Counted from the stretch's first letter, positions 1 through 9,021 are shown. The stretch: DNA of 64,000 nt from CBDCYS01 sp965226245 (GCA_965226245.1 CBDDCL010000015.1:4092001-4156000), one strand, 5' to 3'. The notes: generated from the sequence alone by a model not told the origin. Made by a program: numbers and translations.

Positions 1-2039
1 ACGTAGAGGAGCGGCACCTGCTCGATCAGCCCGCCGTTTTTGTGGTTGATGAGCACCTTCACGCCCAGCGCCTCTCGCAGCAGGCTGGTTGTCCCCGGCA
101 CAAAGCCCACTTCTTGCGCAGCCGGGGCGAAGTTTTCGCCAAAAACCGTGGCGAGCACGCCCGGAGAAAGCGGCAGCCCGGTTTCGGCGCTGTGAACCAC
201 TCCTCCTGGGCTGATACGCGGGCGGATGGCGGAATCATCCAGCACGAGCGTCACCGGAACCGTCTGGCGCGGAACACCAAACTCGGCCTCGCGGATCAGC
301 ACTTCCGCTTCGTGGACGCCGCCGGGAAGCCCGGCCGGGTCGAACATCAGCTCCAACCGCGAGGGCGTGGTTCCCGTTGCTACATTCAGGTACAGCCACG
401 TCACCGATTCAGGACGGACGCTCGCCGTCCAGTTGACCGCCGTCGCGGTTCCTGTAACCTCCAAGACACGAGGCTCAATCGGGACACCTCCCAGGCTGCC
501 TGTCGCAACGATTCGCTCGGGCTCAATGAATAGGGCCCGGCCCGACGGAGAAACGTATTCCGTCCGCAGGTGGAAATTGTCGAGACCGTTGACCTCGGGC
601 CCGTCGGCCAGATCCATGCTGACCTCGACTCTTTGGAGATTGGCGAGCACTTGATTGAACTCCGACTCGCCGACGAAGCGGACCCAGTTGTCCTCATTTA
701 ACGGGACCCGAAAATGCTGCCACGTCGACCGGGCTCGTGCGCTGGTCCATATGTAGACTGTCTCCAGCCCGACCAGCCGCAGGTTTACGCGGTCTTTGCT
801 GAAGGCCCCTTCGATGTGCCGGTAATCGAACTCGAACCAGGGGCGGTCCAGCTTGGACAAATCTCCCAGGAACTTCGGAGGTGCAACCGCGTAATCGTCG
901 CTGCGTTCCCCGGAGTCGACGAACTTCAAGAAACGCATGGAGTCCTTGCCGGGGGCACCGAGAACGATTCCGGAATCAACGGCCCCGATGCTTGCGCCAG
1001 GTATCGCCACCGGCGGGTAGTTCCGTGTCCAGCCGTCGAGCCCGAACTCAAAAGTAGACGAGCGAGGACCGTCGGGCGAGCCGCTCGGGCCGCTAGGCGG
1101 GCCGCCGATGAGCGCAAAATTGTCCAGATCGTTCGTTTCCCCTTGCGGCGACTGATCCATGCTCAGCTCGATTCGCCGCGTGTCTTGCAAGACCTCCGTG
1201 AAAGCCGCGCTTCCAACGGTTCGCGTCCACTCCGCTTCCGACAGCTCGACCGTAGAGTGCGCCCATTCATTGTTGGGCGGCACTGTGCCGACCCAGCTAT
1301 AAGCCGACTCGGCGCCGATCAAAATCATCGACAACTTGAAGAAAGGCCCGAAGTCGCTGGAGTGCCGGTAGTCGAACTCAAACCGTGCGCCGGAAAACTG
1401 CGACAGGTCGCCCAAGAACTTCCGGGGAGCCACGGCGAAGTCCCGGCTTGGGCCGTCCGTGTCGATGTAGCGCATGAATCCGGCGGGATCGACGAACGAG
1501 ATGCCGCCGAAATCGCCGCTGGTCGCACCCGGAAGATCGGAGGCTGGAAAGTTGCGTGTCCAGCCTTCGTCGTCGAGGTTTTCGAAGGTCGAGACGACAA
1601 AGGTTTGCAGGGTTCCACCCTTGGCGGTCGTCGCAACGATAGTTCCGGTAATCTCTGTGTCGAGCGTCTTGACCAGCAGTCCGATGTGATAGATGCCGGT
1701 CTGCAGAGGAGGATTGGAGTTGCCGGTCGCCTCGATCTCCTCGTTCCCGCTGCCGGCTGTGGCGCTGGAATAGTCAGCGAGAATCATACCGCCTTGCTCA
1801 ACGGGTGGCAGGCCGAAGCGAACGAACAAGTCGACGTCATCCGTGGAGTTTTCCGTCTCGACTTCAATCGTCAGATTCTTGCTGCCGGGAACGACCGTGA
1901 AAGTAATGTCCGACAGCAGCACCTCCTCGTCTTGGGGCGGGATCGTGAAGTGGTGCGTCACGCCGGAATACACTTCCGCCGCTTTCATGGGAACCAGCAC
2001 CGTGATCCCGATCGCAAGAAGTGCCACCCGCGGGCGCAT
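1..2039 (-). CDS. Partial exported multidomain protein (PPC, two laminin-B-like domains, Solibacter-type C-terminal domain)
   Basis: An open frame starts with ATG at 2039 and runs without a stop off the left edge, so at least 679 residues are present and the C-terminus is missing. Residues 1-20 look like a signal peptide. Residues about 22-125 resemble a bacterial pre-peptidase C-terminal (PPC) domain (HHFTIPP start, IYHIGLLV end). Two repeats of about 165 residues follow, each opening with F-E-x-x-L-D-x-x-GWTRN and holding F-x-F-DYRH, like laminin B (LamB-type) modules. A Ig-like stretch follows, then residues from about 610 (GGVVHSAETG, then LSPGVLATVFGENFAP) match the start of the C-terminal domain found in many Solibacter secreted proteins (TIGR03437). 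The protein is probably exported or surface-bound; its substrate is unknown. Several long plus-strand frames over it are antisense shadows. Confidence 0.8.
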   Translation of the reverse strand, partial: MRPRVALLAIGITVLVPMKAAEVYSGVTHHFTIPPQDEEVLLSDITFTVVPGSKNLTIEVETENSTDDVDLFVRFGLPPVEQGGMILADYSSATAGSGNEEIEATGNSNPPLQTGIYHIGLLVKTLDTEITGTIVATTAKGGTLQTFVVSTFENLDDEGWTRNFPASDLPGATSGDFGGISFVDPAGFMRYIDTDGPSRDFAVAPRKFLGDLSQFSGARFEFDYRHSSDFGPFFKLSMILIGAESAYSWVGTVPPNNEWAHSTVELSEAEWTRTVGSAAFTEVLQDTRRIELSMDQSPQGETNDLDNFALIGGPPSGPSGSPDGPRSSTFEFGLDGWTRNYPPVAIPGASIGAVDSGIVLGAPGKDSMRFLKFVDSGERSDDYAVAPPKFLGDLSKLDRPWFEFDYRHIEGAFSKDRVNLRLVGLETVYIWTSARARSTWQHFRVPLNEDNWVRFVGESEFNQVLANLQRVEVSMDLADGPEVNGLDNFHLRTEYVSPSGRALFIEPERIVATGSLGGVPIEPRVLEVTGTATAVNWTASVRPESVTWLYLNVATGTTPSRLELMFDPAGLPGGVHEAEVLIREAEFGVPRQTVPVTLVLDDSAIRPRISPGGVVHSAETGLPLSPGVLATVFGENFAPAAQEVGFVPGTTSLLREALGVKVLINHKNGGLIEQVPLLY

Positions 2040-2256
2040 CAAGACCTCATCACTTTTCTCAAGTTAGCACTGTTGAGCGTGGAGGGATGTGAGGAACCAG
2101 GCCGAACGACGGGCGTCCAACGGCGGCGAGAGGTTTGGAATCTTGGCTCGGGGGCGTACTCTTGCGGCGGTGAGCGCGCGGCCGAGAATTGGCGGGCGGG
2201 ATTGCCAGCCGCCCAGGAGCAGCCGAACAATAGATTCGACCGATCGTCTGCGCGAT

Positions 2257-2502
2257 CTACGCCTTCGGACGGTTGTCGAAGGTAGTTCGCTTCACGAGAT
2301 TGAGCATCACCAAGTCAGCCGGCCGGAACCTCATCTTGGCGATGTTGGGGATCGACTCCATCTCATCCAGCACACATCGCGACAATAGCGACCGCAGCTC
2401 TTCGGAACTCACATCTAGGATGCGAGCGGCCTCTTGGACAGAGTACTCGTTCTTGCGAGGCGACAACCTCAAGGAGTTGGAAGTCAAGTCGGCGGCGACC
2501 AT
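2257..2502 (-). CDS. Small HTH-like protein, 81 aa
   Basis: This short protein starts at ATG 2502. Residues about 19-45 (EYSVQEAARILDVSSEELRSL) read like the N-terminal helix-turn-helix of MerR/excisionase-type proteins, and the rest (FRPADLVMLNLV) has the pattern of the following helix in such domains. The start has no strong Shine-Dalgarno. The gene stands alone: the CPBP gene ends 275 nt upstream on the same strand, and the exported-protein gene follows about 220 nt downstream. A small DNA-binding regulator is the best guess. A plus-strand frame over the same bases is less protein-like and was not chosen. Confidence 0.5.
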   Translation of the reverse strand: MVAADLTSNSLRLSPRKNEYSVQEAARILDVSSEELRSLLSRCVLDEMESIPNIAKMRFRPADLVMLNLVKRTTFDNRPKA

Positions 2503-2777
2503 TTAGCAGTTAAACCTGCATGAATTGTAAGACGGCAAAGAATTCCGGCCCATCCGAGAAACGGCCTAATTCGATTAGCGTGTTACTCGAGTTTTGCTAG
2601 GTCCTGGCTGTATGGCTAGAGGTATGTTTTGAGTGGCGGAGGAAGGGTTTTCGGGCTTGGCAGGGCTCAGATATAGGACAAAATCGCAAGAAGTCGATAC
2701 GGCGGGTAAGGGAGGCCCCTCGAAGATCACGGGGGACAGCCTGAGACGCCTGTCGCATTCACCCGAGCAGGGTCCTA

Positions 2778-3812
2778 TTACTCGAATAAGAATCTCAACG
2801 AGACCACTACGAGGGTGTGGGTGACGGCAGCGGCTACGATGCTCTGTGTTTGAACGTACGCTCGACCACAGAACCAGCCCAGAATCAGCGTGACAGCAGC
2901 ATACTCCCAGTTCGGGAAGTGCCGGCTGGATATATGCGACAGGGCGTAGAAGATACTAGCGATGACTTGTGCCATGAGAGCGCTGCCCAGGTGGCGGGCC
3001 AAAAGATTCTGCAAAATTCCTCGAAAATAGAGTTCCTCGCCGAGCGCCAGGAAGACGTAAACCCCGAGCGTATTACCTAGCAGCTCAGGAACATATGTCC
3101 ATTGGTCAATAGCCTTTGGGCTCCACCGAATAAACCCGGTTCCCAGGGCGAGTGGGATTCCAATTGGGAGAAAAAGCAGATAGTTATTCACGCCGGCCTT
3201 TACATCGTTCGCGGACACAGCGAGACGGAACCCGGTTGCGGACAACTTCCGGATCGAAAGGAACACCGTCGCGCCAAGCGGGACGAGCATCATCTTGCCC
3301 AGGAAGTCGAGTTTGGTAACTTCCGGGATTGGCGAGCGATAGATCTCCCGGAACATTGGACTTAGGCCGCTGATCATCGGATATGCCAGCGCCAGGAGGA
3401 CAACGATGTCTTGCCAACCAAGCCGTTTGTCGGACGAAGGAGCGACGAGGAATGGAAGACAGATGACCCCGACGAGCGCGCTCAGTTTGGCCAGTCCCAG
3501 CAGTGAAAAAACCCCCGTCGGAATAGCGTAGATGAGATACGGCCCTATCGAAAACGCCGCCAGCAAAGTGGCTAACTGTCTCGGTGTGAAACGCGATTCC
3601 AACGCGGCACGTACTTGAGGGAAGCCCGGAACTAGATAGACTGAGACTTGCTGCAAAAAGGCGAGGACGATGGGTGCGGCGATCGCCGCGGGCACGTGAT
3701 AGCGTGCAGCAAGAATGATTCCCGCGGCCACCAGGCACGCGTTCACGATGGCGAGGGTGTACCAGAAAGTTCGAAAGGACCGCTTCGAGTCCGTGACAAA
3801 AGCCGCCGACAC
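2778..3812 (-). CDS. CPBP-family intramembrane metalloprotease
   Basis: The protein has 344 residues and about eight hydrophobic segments. Near residue 267 it carries the family signature GEELYFRG (EExxxR), followed by a His in ALSHISSRHF and a last His in AAVTHTLVV, which is the EExxxR / FxxxH / HxxxN-like layout of CPBP (CAAX protease and bacteriocin-processing, Abi) proteins. Known members are membrane glutamyl proteases; the bacterial substrate here is unknown. The frame begins with GTG at 3812; no better ATG lies close. It stands alone between an HTH-like gene downstream and decayed sequence upstream, so the context gives no partner. Confidence 0.8.
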   Translation of the reverse strand: MSAAFVTDSKRSFRTFWYTLAIVNACLVAAGIILAARYHVPAAIAAPIVLAFLQQVSVYLVPGFPQVRAALESRFTPRQLATLLAAFSIGPYLIYAIPTGVFSLLGLAKLSALVGVICLPFLVAPSSDKRLGWQDIVVLLALAYPMISGLSPMFREIYRSPIPEVTKLDFLGKMMLVPLGATVFLSIRKLSATGFRLAVSANDVKAGVNNYLLFLPIGIPLALGTGFIRWSPKAIDQWTYVPELLGNTLGVYVFLALGEELYFRGILQNLLARHLGSALMAQVIASIFYALSHISSRHFPNWEYAAVTLILGWFCGRAYVQTQSIVAAAVTHTLVVVSLRFLFE

Positions 3813-4004
3813 CTACCCATCTTACCGGAGCGGTATTCGGGGAACTCGGAAGCCGGGGACAAACAGAAGACGATCCAAACCTGGCGGGAGGTTCGGGACG
3901 AGGATTCAGAGATGGGATGAGAAGGCTGGTCGCTGAAAGCCGGGCAGCGCTAAGCGACCGGCAGCAGCACACTCTTCGAGAAAGAACGTGCCGCGGAACT
4001 TTGA

Positions 4005-4450
4005 TTCTCAAACAAAGGAGGAGAGAATAGCAAATCGCAGCAGACCAAATCGCAGCAGACCAGACCCCAGCCGAGAGCAAGCAAACCGCAAACGCCATTC
4101 GAGCAGCAGTTGGAAACCGAGCGAAAGCGCATGCAACACAGCGGCGAAATCGGCGGCGTGGCCGGCCTCGACGGCGAGCTGCTCGAAGAAGTCAAGCTCT
4201 CCACCAATTCCGCCGCCATCGAGAAATATTTCCGCTCCTGGCCGACTCTTCTCAGCGTGGCAACCAGTTCGGCTTCGCTCCCAAAGTAGCGATTGTGAGT
4301 TCCCGTGCGGCGCGTGTCCAAGCCGCAGGCCACGGGACCCCTATCGAGCGTGGCGCTTTGAGAATCCCGGCCAACTCCCCGCTGGAATGGCCTTCGGAGT
4401 TCAGCACCGAGCGCCGTGGCGGTCATCGAGAAGGATTTCGATGCCTTGCT
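4005..4450 (+). pseudogene. Decayed reading frame, family not recognised
   Basis: Protein-like sequence is spread over two frames. One frame from about 4005 to 4272 gives a Gln/Pro-rich linker and then ETERKRMQHSGEIGGVAGLD and AAIEKYFRSWPTLLSVATS before a TAG. The neighbouring frame continues with GNQFGFAPKVAIVSSRAARV and LRIPANSPLEWPSEFS to about 4450. Composition and run-on suggest one former gene broken by a frameshift, without a usable start codon. I do not recognise the family, and chance cannot be excluded. Confidence 0.25.
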
Positions 4451-4525
4451 GCGCTTTGAGAAAGTGAGGGAGAGGGGACACCGATCTTAAGAGATTTCGT
4501 TATATTTTCCAGGTGGCGGAAAGCA

Positions 4526-4807
4526 TTGGCACGCTGTGCGCTCTACAAGACGCGCCCGCGGGTCTGCCGCGAATACGGCCCGGTCAGCGCTGCCCCGTCA
4601 CTGCGACGATCGGAACAGAGTCCGGCAACCAGGCTAAAGCCTCACCGAAACCCTCACCGAACCCTTGCCCTTGACAGCGACCTGCCTTCTCATGGAAGCC
4701 CCGACCGCAAGGGAGGGGTCATCTCTTGCGGAGTGCATTCTGACACCGTGCAAGATTCGAGCCGCTTCCACGAATCCCCAGAGCATAACCGTCTCCGCTA
4801 TCCCTGA
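4526..4807 (+). pseudogene. Remnant of a YkgJ-type Cys-cluster protein
   Basis: The frame opens with CALYKTRPRVCREY, which matches the conserved core of YkgJ-family (UPF0153, putative zinc/iron-chelating) proteins, where a Cys-x-x-Y-x-x-RPxxCRxY block binds metal. The remainder (to 4807) does not look like the family and contains a REP-like repeat at 4696. I read it as a surviving fragment of about 20 codons, without the other conserved Cys residues. Confidence 0.35.
4696..4720 (+). repeat. REP-like family A copy
   Basis: The sequence AAGCCCCGACCGCAAGGGAG, continuing to 4720, fits the family A consensus seen at eight other sites in this window. It lies inside the YkgJ-like remnant. Confidence 0.6.
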
Positions 4808-4923
4808 CAAACTTCGCACAACAGCCTCCCCCTTGCCGGGCTAGATCACCCACACCGTGTCGGCGCCATTGAGCCACTGAACGAGCACGCGATCGGTACA
4901 ATCAGTCGAGAGTACCAGCGTCC

Positions 4924-6267
4924 ATGAATTTTCATCACCTGTTGAAACAAAGGGCCGCTGACAAACGGCCCGTCCGCGTTGGCGTCATCGGAGCCGGGAA
5001 GTTCTCCTCCATGTTCCTTGCCCAAGCACGCAGTACGCCCGGGCTCCACGTGATGGCGGTTTGCGACCTCGATCTGAACCGTGCCCGCTCGACCCTGCGC
5101 AAGACCGGCTACCCCGAGGAACAGTTCGCTGCCTCGTCGCTGGAACAAGCTCTTCGGGACGATTCGATATATCTCACCGAAGACGCCGAGACAATGATCA
5201 CCGCTGACGGTTTGGAGGTCGTCGTTGATGCGACCGGCGACCCCGCGGCGGGAATACGCCATGCCCTGGCGTGCTGCGAAGCCGGGCGTCATATCGTGAT
5301 GGTCAACGTCGAGGCCGACGTACTTGCCGGCCCGTACCTTGCCCGCCGGGCCCGGGACGCGGGTGTTGTCTACTCACTTGCCTACGGCGATCAGCCGGCT
5401 CTGATTGTCGAACTCGTCGATTGGGCGCGAGCCAGCGGCTTCGATGTTGTCTGCGCCGGCAAGGGGACGAAATACCTCCCGGAATACCACGTCTCAACTC
5501 CGGAGACGGTTTGGCCCTACTACGGTCTTACCCCCGAGCAGGCAGCGAACGCCGGCATGAACCCCAAGATGTTCAACTCGTTTCTCGACGGAACCAAGTC
5601 GGCGATCGAGATGGCCGCCGTGGCGAATGCGACCGGACTTCAGCCGCCTGCCGGAGGCCTGCAGTTCCCGCCGTGTGGGACCGGCTCTCTGGCGGAAGTG
5701 CTCAAGCCCATCGCGGACGGCGGCCTGCTTCATCAAAAGGGAACCGTGGAAGTGATCTCCTCTCTCCATCGGGACGGCAGCGAAGTTGTCCAGGACCTTC
5801 GCTGGGGTGTCTATGTCACTTTCGATGCTCCCACCGATTACGCCGCGCGCTGCTTCAGGGAGTACGGTTTGGCAACAGACCAAAGCGGACGTTACGCAGC
5901 GCTTTATCGCCCCTATCATCTGATCGGTCTCGAGCTGGGGATCAGTGTTGCTTCCGCGGCTTTGCGAGGAGAATCCACGGGTGCGCCCCAAGACTTCGTG
6001 GCCGACGTCATTGCCGTTGCAAAGCGTGACCTGCTTATAGGAGAGATTCTCGATGGTGAAGGCGGCAGTACCGTTTGGGGCAAACTCACGCCCGCCGGCG
6101 CATCGCTCCAGGACGGCGGACTCCCGATTGGCTTGGCGCATGGGGTGAAACTGAAACGTTCGGTCTCCGGCGGAGAAGCGATTCACTGGAGTGACGCAGA
6201 AATCGACGAATCCGCGAATGCCGTCAGGATCCGCCGCGCAATGGAAAAAGAGTTTGGCGGGACATGA
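4924..6267 (+). CDS. NAD(P)-dependent oxidoreductase, COG4091 (homoserine dehydrogenase-like with SAF domain)
   Basis: The 447-residue protein starts at ATG 4924. Residues about 17-35 hold a Rossmann motif (VRVGVIGAGKFSSMF), followed by DATGDPAAG and NVEADVLAGP, typical of the COG4091 group of predicted homoserine dehydrogenase-like proteins. The middle has KGTKYLPEYH and NPKMFNSFLDGTKSAIEM, also family hallmarks, and the last 100 residues fit the SAF-like tail (VIAVAKRDLLIGEILDGEGG). Length agrees with the family. Members occur in sugar-acid or polyol catabolism clusters, but this copy has no catabolic neighbours, so the substrate stays open. A candidate TACAAT box lies about 24 nt upstream without a clear -35. 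Confidence 0.85.
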   Translation: MNFHHLLKQRAADKRPVRVGVIGAGKFSSMFLAQARSTPGLHVMAVCDLDLNRARSTLRKTGYPEEQFAASSLEQALRDDSIYLTEDAETMITADGLEVVVDATGDPAAGIRHALACCEAGRHIVMVNVEADVLAGPYLARRARDAGVVYSLAYGDQPALIVELVDWARASGFDVVCAGKGTKYLPEYHVSTPETVWPYYGLTPEQAANAGMNPKMFNSFLDGTKSAIEMAAVANATGLQPPAGGLQFPPCGTGSLAEVLKPIADGGLLHQKGTVEVISSLHRDGSEVVQDLRWGVYVTFDAPTDYAARCFREYGLATDQSGRYAALYRPYHLIGLELGISVASAALRGESTGAPQDFVADVIAVAKRDLLIGEILDGEGGSTVWGKLTPAGASLQDGGLPIGLAHGVKLKRSVSGGEAIHWSDAEIDESANAVRIRRAMEKEFGGT

Positions 6268-6661
6268 AGGCCCCTGCCCCGGCAGCGCCCGCTGTTTGCG
6301 CCGTGCCGAGCTTCGACAGCGACTCAAACTTCAGCACCCATCTGAAGTGAAACCTCGTTCGTCGACTGTAGTTCGGGTTGCCGAGGACCGTGAGAGGATG
6401 ACCAGTACTTTGCGTCGGATCTCTTGATTCGACTACCTGACCGTGCCGGGCTCTAGCTAGCTCGGCAACCGGAGCCAAAGCAGGCAATCAGACGTTGCCT
6501 GGACGGACTGAGATTGGCTTGACCGCGGACTTACGTCTGGGGCCTTGAATTGTATTACGAGGGTTGCGCCACGATTGGCGAGGGCTTTCTTCGCAAATAC
6601 TTGCAAACTGGACACTTACGACATGTTACAGGTGGCCGTGCAGCCTCGCGCACAAGAATGT
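6268..6661. other. Intergenic region without a recognisable gene
   Basis: This stretch between two convergent genes shows no protein-like frame on either strand. A short inverted repeat (CCGGGCTCTAGCTAGCTCGG, near 6446-6466) could serve as a terminator-like hairpin but lacks a T run. Confidence 0.4.
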
Positions 6662-6859
6662 TCAGGCGCTTTCGGCAGGTTCTTTTAGGGGGGGCAAGCC
6701 GAGATCGGTGGGATCGATCGCCTCGATGGGGGGGCCTCCCCCGCCAGTATCCTTTGCTGCCTTGCGGCGCTCTTTGCGAGCTGCCTTATCCTGCCGCTTT
6801 TCAAGGCGCGCGAATTCTTTTTGACGTTTCTGGAACTTAGTATTTGATCGACTCGCCAA
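6662..6859 (-). CDS. Small highly basic protein, 65 aa
   Basis: The protein starts with MASRSNTKFQKRQKEFARLE and continues Lys/Arg-rich to about residue 38, then becomes Gly/Pro-rich (GGGGPPIEAIDP). The N-terminal half is predicted to be one long charged helix. It lies 42 nt downstream of the RRM protein gene on the same strand, so co-transcription is likely and a role with RNA or ribosomes is plausible. Such small basic proteins are often found beside RRM proteins in acidobacteria, as far as I recall. No catalytic features are visible. Confidence 0.6.
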   Translation of the reverse strand: MASRSNTKFQKRQKEFARLEKRQDKAARKERRKAAKDTGGGGPPIEAIDPTDLGLPPLKEPAESA

Positions 6860-6901
6860 TGAAGATCCTCCTTCGCGGATTCCGTGTTTCTCGTAACTTT
6901 T

Positions 6902-7255
6902 CTACCAGCGCGGCTCGCGTTTTCCGCGCCGGCCTTTGTCGCGTCCCCCCCCGCCCTCGCGTCCCCCCCCGCCCTCGCGTCCGCCATAGCCCCCGCCGCC
7001 ACTGCGCTCGGGTCTCGGGCGCGCCTCGTTCACGACCAGGTCGCGGCCGGACAAATCGGTGCCATTGAGCGCGGCGATGGCCTGCTCGGCCTGGTCCGCG
7101 TCCACCATTTCGACGAAGGCAAAGCCACGCGAGCGACCCGTGTCGCGGTCCTGTACCAGATGGATCGAGTCGATCTCGCCGTGCGGCTCAAACGCAGCCC
7201 GGATTTCGTCTTCGGTAGTGGCAAAATTGAGATTGCCGACGTAAAGTCGCTTCAT
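6902..7255 (-). CDS. RRM-domain RNA-binding protein
   Basis: The 117-residue product has one RNA-recognition motif at residues 1-80: RNP2 is KRLYVGNL and RNP1 is RGFAFVEM. A Gly/Arg-rich tail follows, with two near-identical GGREGGGG blocks coded by a G-rich tandem repeat, then a basic end (KGRRGKREPRW). This is the layout of bacterial glycine-rich, often cold-inducible RNA-binding proteins. I start at ATG 7255, directly before RNP2 and preceded by GAGGG; a longer frame to 7321 adds 22 residues that do not fit the family. The small basic gene follows in the same transcript. The 5' leader up to about 7400 might carry post-transcriptional control, but nothing specific is visible. Confidence 0.9.
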   Translation of the reverse strand: MKRLYVGNLNFATTEDEIRAAFEPHGEIDSIHLVQDRDTGRSRGFAFVEMVDADQAEQAIAALNGTDLSGRDLVVNEARPRPERSGGGGYGGREGGGGREGGGGRDKGRRGKREPRW

Positions 7256-7567
7256 AGGAGCCCTCGTCTCGAAATTGAAAGCAGCCAAAGGCCGGGCCGA
7301 AAGGCCGATCTTCCCGAGCAAAGCAACTGATGAGAGTCAGCTAGGCTGGTAAGAGTTTCAACTTACTTCTACACTGTAGCACGTTGGATAGAGAGCCCTG
7401 CCGGGGACGTTGCGACTCCTACTAGGCATTCACTCGATCTTCGCACCTCGATGGTCTGGGTTTCGGCGGGACCGCGGTTTTTCGGTGGCCAGGTCGATTG
7501 TAGTAGATTGTCCGGGTTCAGCCTGAAATGGAGAGCGAGCGTTCTCCGTTAGCACAAAGCTCTGTTG

Positions 7568-7795
7568 TAAAATGAAACGGCGACGAGCAACCAGTTCAAG
7601 CGGTGGCTGGCCAAGCAGAGTTGTACCTTTGCTTCTGGAAAAAGGCGGACAGCTAAGGCGGACAAGCTGCAACAAGAGAGGGTCCACAAGGGTGGACGGC
7701 ATGGAGACGCGACCCCGATCAAGCGCGGACTTCCGTCCGCGCCTCTGTCCGGCCGTCTGAAATTTTCTGCCACAATTGGCAACGATTGGAGCTGA
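7568..7795 (+). pseudogene. Degenerate HicA-type toxin fragment
   Basis: In the frame after the stop at 7568, the translation has SNQFKRWLAKQSCTFASGK, which matches the N-terminal half of HicA toxins (KRWLKKQGCTFxxGKGSHLK). The catalytic His part (GSHLK) and the C-terminus are absent. An ATG at 7572 is one nucleotide out of frame with this core, so the start is also broken. From 7723 the sequence is a dispersed repeat shared with 62351. The HicB-like frame follows, as expected for hicAB. Confidence 0.6.
7723..7790 (+). repeat. Two-copy dispersed repeat C, copy 1
   Basis: About 67 nt are nearly identical to 62351-62415, in the same orientation. Both begin with the hairpin CGCGGACTTCCGTCCGCG and share the following block through TTTTCTGCCACAAT. 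This copy ends within the broken hicA. Confidence 0.75.
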
Positions 7796-7815
7796 AGTAA
7801 GGACGCTCCTTTAAG

Positions 7816-7983
7816 GTGAAATATCCCGTCAAGTTGAAGCGCGACACGAACGGATCGCTGTTGGTGGGTTTCCGTGACGTCCCTGAAGCTCACACGTTCG
7901 GGTCTCCGAGACACCGGCCTCGTGTTTTCAGTCACTTACGGGGCAGAGGAGAGGTTAAAATCGGCCCAAATGTGCAAACATAA
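7816..7983 (+). pseudogene. Degenerate HicB-type antitoxin fragment
   Basis: A GTG-started frame gives VKYPVKLKRDTNGSLLVGF followed by RDVPEAHTFG, which matches the N-terminal strand region of HicB antitoxins (MKYPVxLxxDxNGxLLVxFPDxPEA). After about residue 30 the sequence loses all similarity and stops at 7981-7983; the DNA-binding C-terminal half is missing. Placed just downstream of a HicA-like fragment, it marks a dead hicAB toxin-antitoxin locus. Confidence 0.6.
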
Positions 7984-8497
7984 AGCTTGTCACGCCGCGC
8001 TCCCAGAGACGTCTACAGTAGTCTTCCTCTTGAAAATGCAGGTGCTTCTCGCAGGTTTTGACTATCGCCATAAATTCTTTGGCCGGCTCCACCCTGAGTA
8101 CACCCTTTCCTTTGGGATCGACGGCCTCGGGAATGTCCATGACCACAACCACCCACCAACCTGCCAGGTCCCCCATCGAGACGCGGCAGTTGATTGGCAG
8201 CTTGAATTCGAAGGGATAGGCCTGCTCCGAACGAGGCCGGATGAGGAACTCTCCGCTCAGTTTGATCGTTCCCCAGGTCTTGGTTTTGGTCACAGTCCTC
8301 CCGCCTGTGTTGTGTCTTATCTCGTGCCAAAATTCTATCCAGCCCAGCCTGATCGAGTTTCCCCGCTGTTCATGCTGCCCACCCCAGATGATCACCTCAC
8401 CCGCGACGCTATCGCCCTGCGAGTGGACGTTGTCGATCGTCGAGATCTGAAGTTTCAGATCCACCCATACCTGAAAACTTGCTTGAATCTGGGACAT
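7955..8497 (-). CDS. Spo0M-like (sporulation-control, arrestin-fold) protein
   Basis: The roughly 180-residue product begins MSQIQASFQVWVDLKLQIST, with NVHSQGDSVAGEVIIWGGQHEQ next. This beta-rich start, with GD-x-V-x-GxV-x-x-x-GG, fits Spo0M family proteins (PF07070-like), which have an arrestin-like fold. The middle (SGEFLIRPRSEQAYPFEFKL) is the usual polar-boundary segment before the second sheet. Two start codons are adjacent (GTG 8500, ATG 8497); I use the ATG. The 3' end overlaps the tail of the broken hicB on the other strand. In other bacteria Spo0M affects sporulation or cytoskeleton; here there is no context for a role. Confidence 0.6.
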   Translation of the reverse strand: MSQIQASFQVWVDLKLQISTIDNVHSQGDSVAGEVIIWGGQHEQRGNSIRLGWIEFWHEIRHNTGGRTVTKTKTWGTIKLSGEFLIRPRSEQAYPFEFKLPINCRVSMGDLAGWWVVVVMDIPEAVDPKGKGVLRVEPAKEFMAIVKTCEKHLHFQEEDYCRRLWERGVTSFMFAHLGRF

Positions 8498-9021
8498 CAC
8501 TCTTAGCCACCCCTGTCCCCCAAAGAAGCAACTTTTACTCTATCGTATGCCCCGGTGGTGCTTCCGCGCTCCATCCCTGACAGTCCTCGCACGTTGTCCC
8601 ACCTATATCTGCACAGTTCGGTCCGGTGCGCCACCGCCCAGATCGCCTTGTTGCCAACGCGACTGGGGAAGCCCGTGATAGAGCGGTTAGCGGTAGGGAG
8701 TTCAGGGACCTTGTTGCCGGAAGATGCCCCCCGAGCAGATCGTCCAGGCGAGGCTCCGGATCGCGCCCTTCCAGTTCCCGTCCGAGCCTCCCTAGCAGAC
8801 GTCACTTCGGTCCATGGCCATTTTGAGATAGGTTGTAGTGTCGTCAGTGGCCGGGTGACGAAGGCCAAAGATGCAGGCCGCTTGGAGTTTCCCGCGCCCA
8901 AGACCCAAGTCACCCTGCGTGCATCAGAAACGTGAGCGCGGTTCATGAAATGGTGTAATAAGTACAAATTCCGCTTGCACGTTCGGAGACGTTGAGACGT
9001 ATGTAAATAGTGGAGGACAAA
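8498..9021. other. Intergenic region, no convincing gene
   Basis: Long frames exist on both strands (for example plus 8555-8935), but their composition is poor in hydrophobic residues and shows no motif. The region probably carries the divergent promoters of the Spo0M-like gene and the DUF4139 gene. Confidence 0.4.

Noticed and set aside
714..2285. A 523-codon plus-strand frame over the left-edge gene
   Set aside because: It is antisense to a continuous frame with clear PPC and laminin-B-like domains; its own sequence is Arg/Gly-rich without motifs.
8555..8935. A possible transposase remnant between the Spo0M-like and DUF4139 genes
   Set aside because: A few words look transposase-like on the minus strand, but no family motif or terminal repeat supports it.
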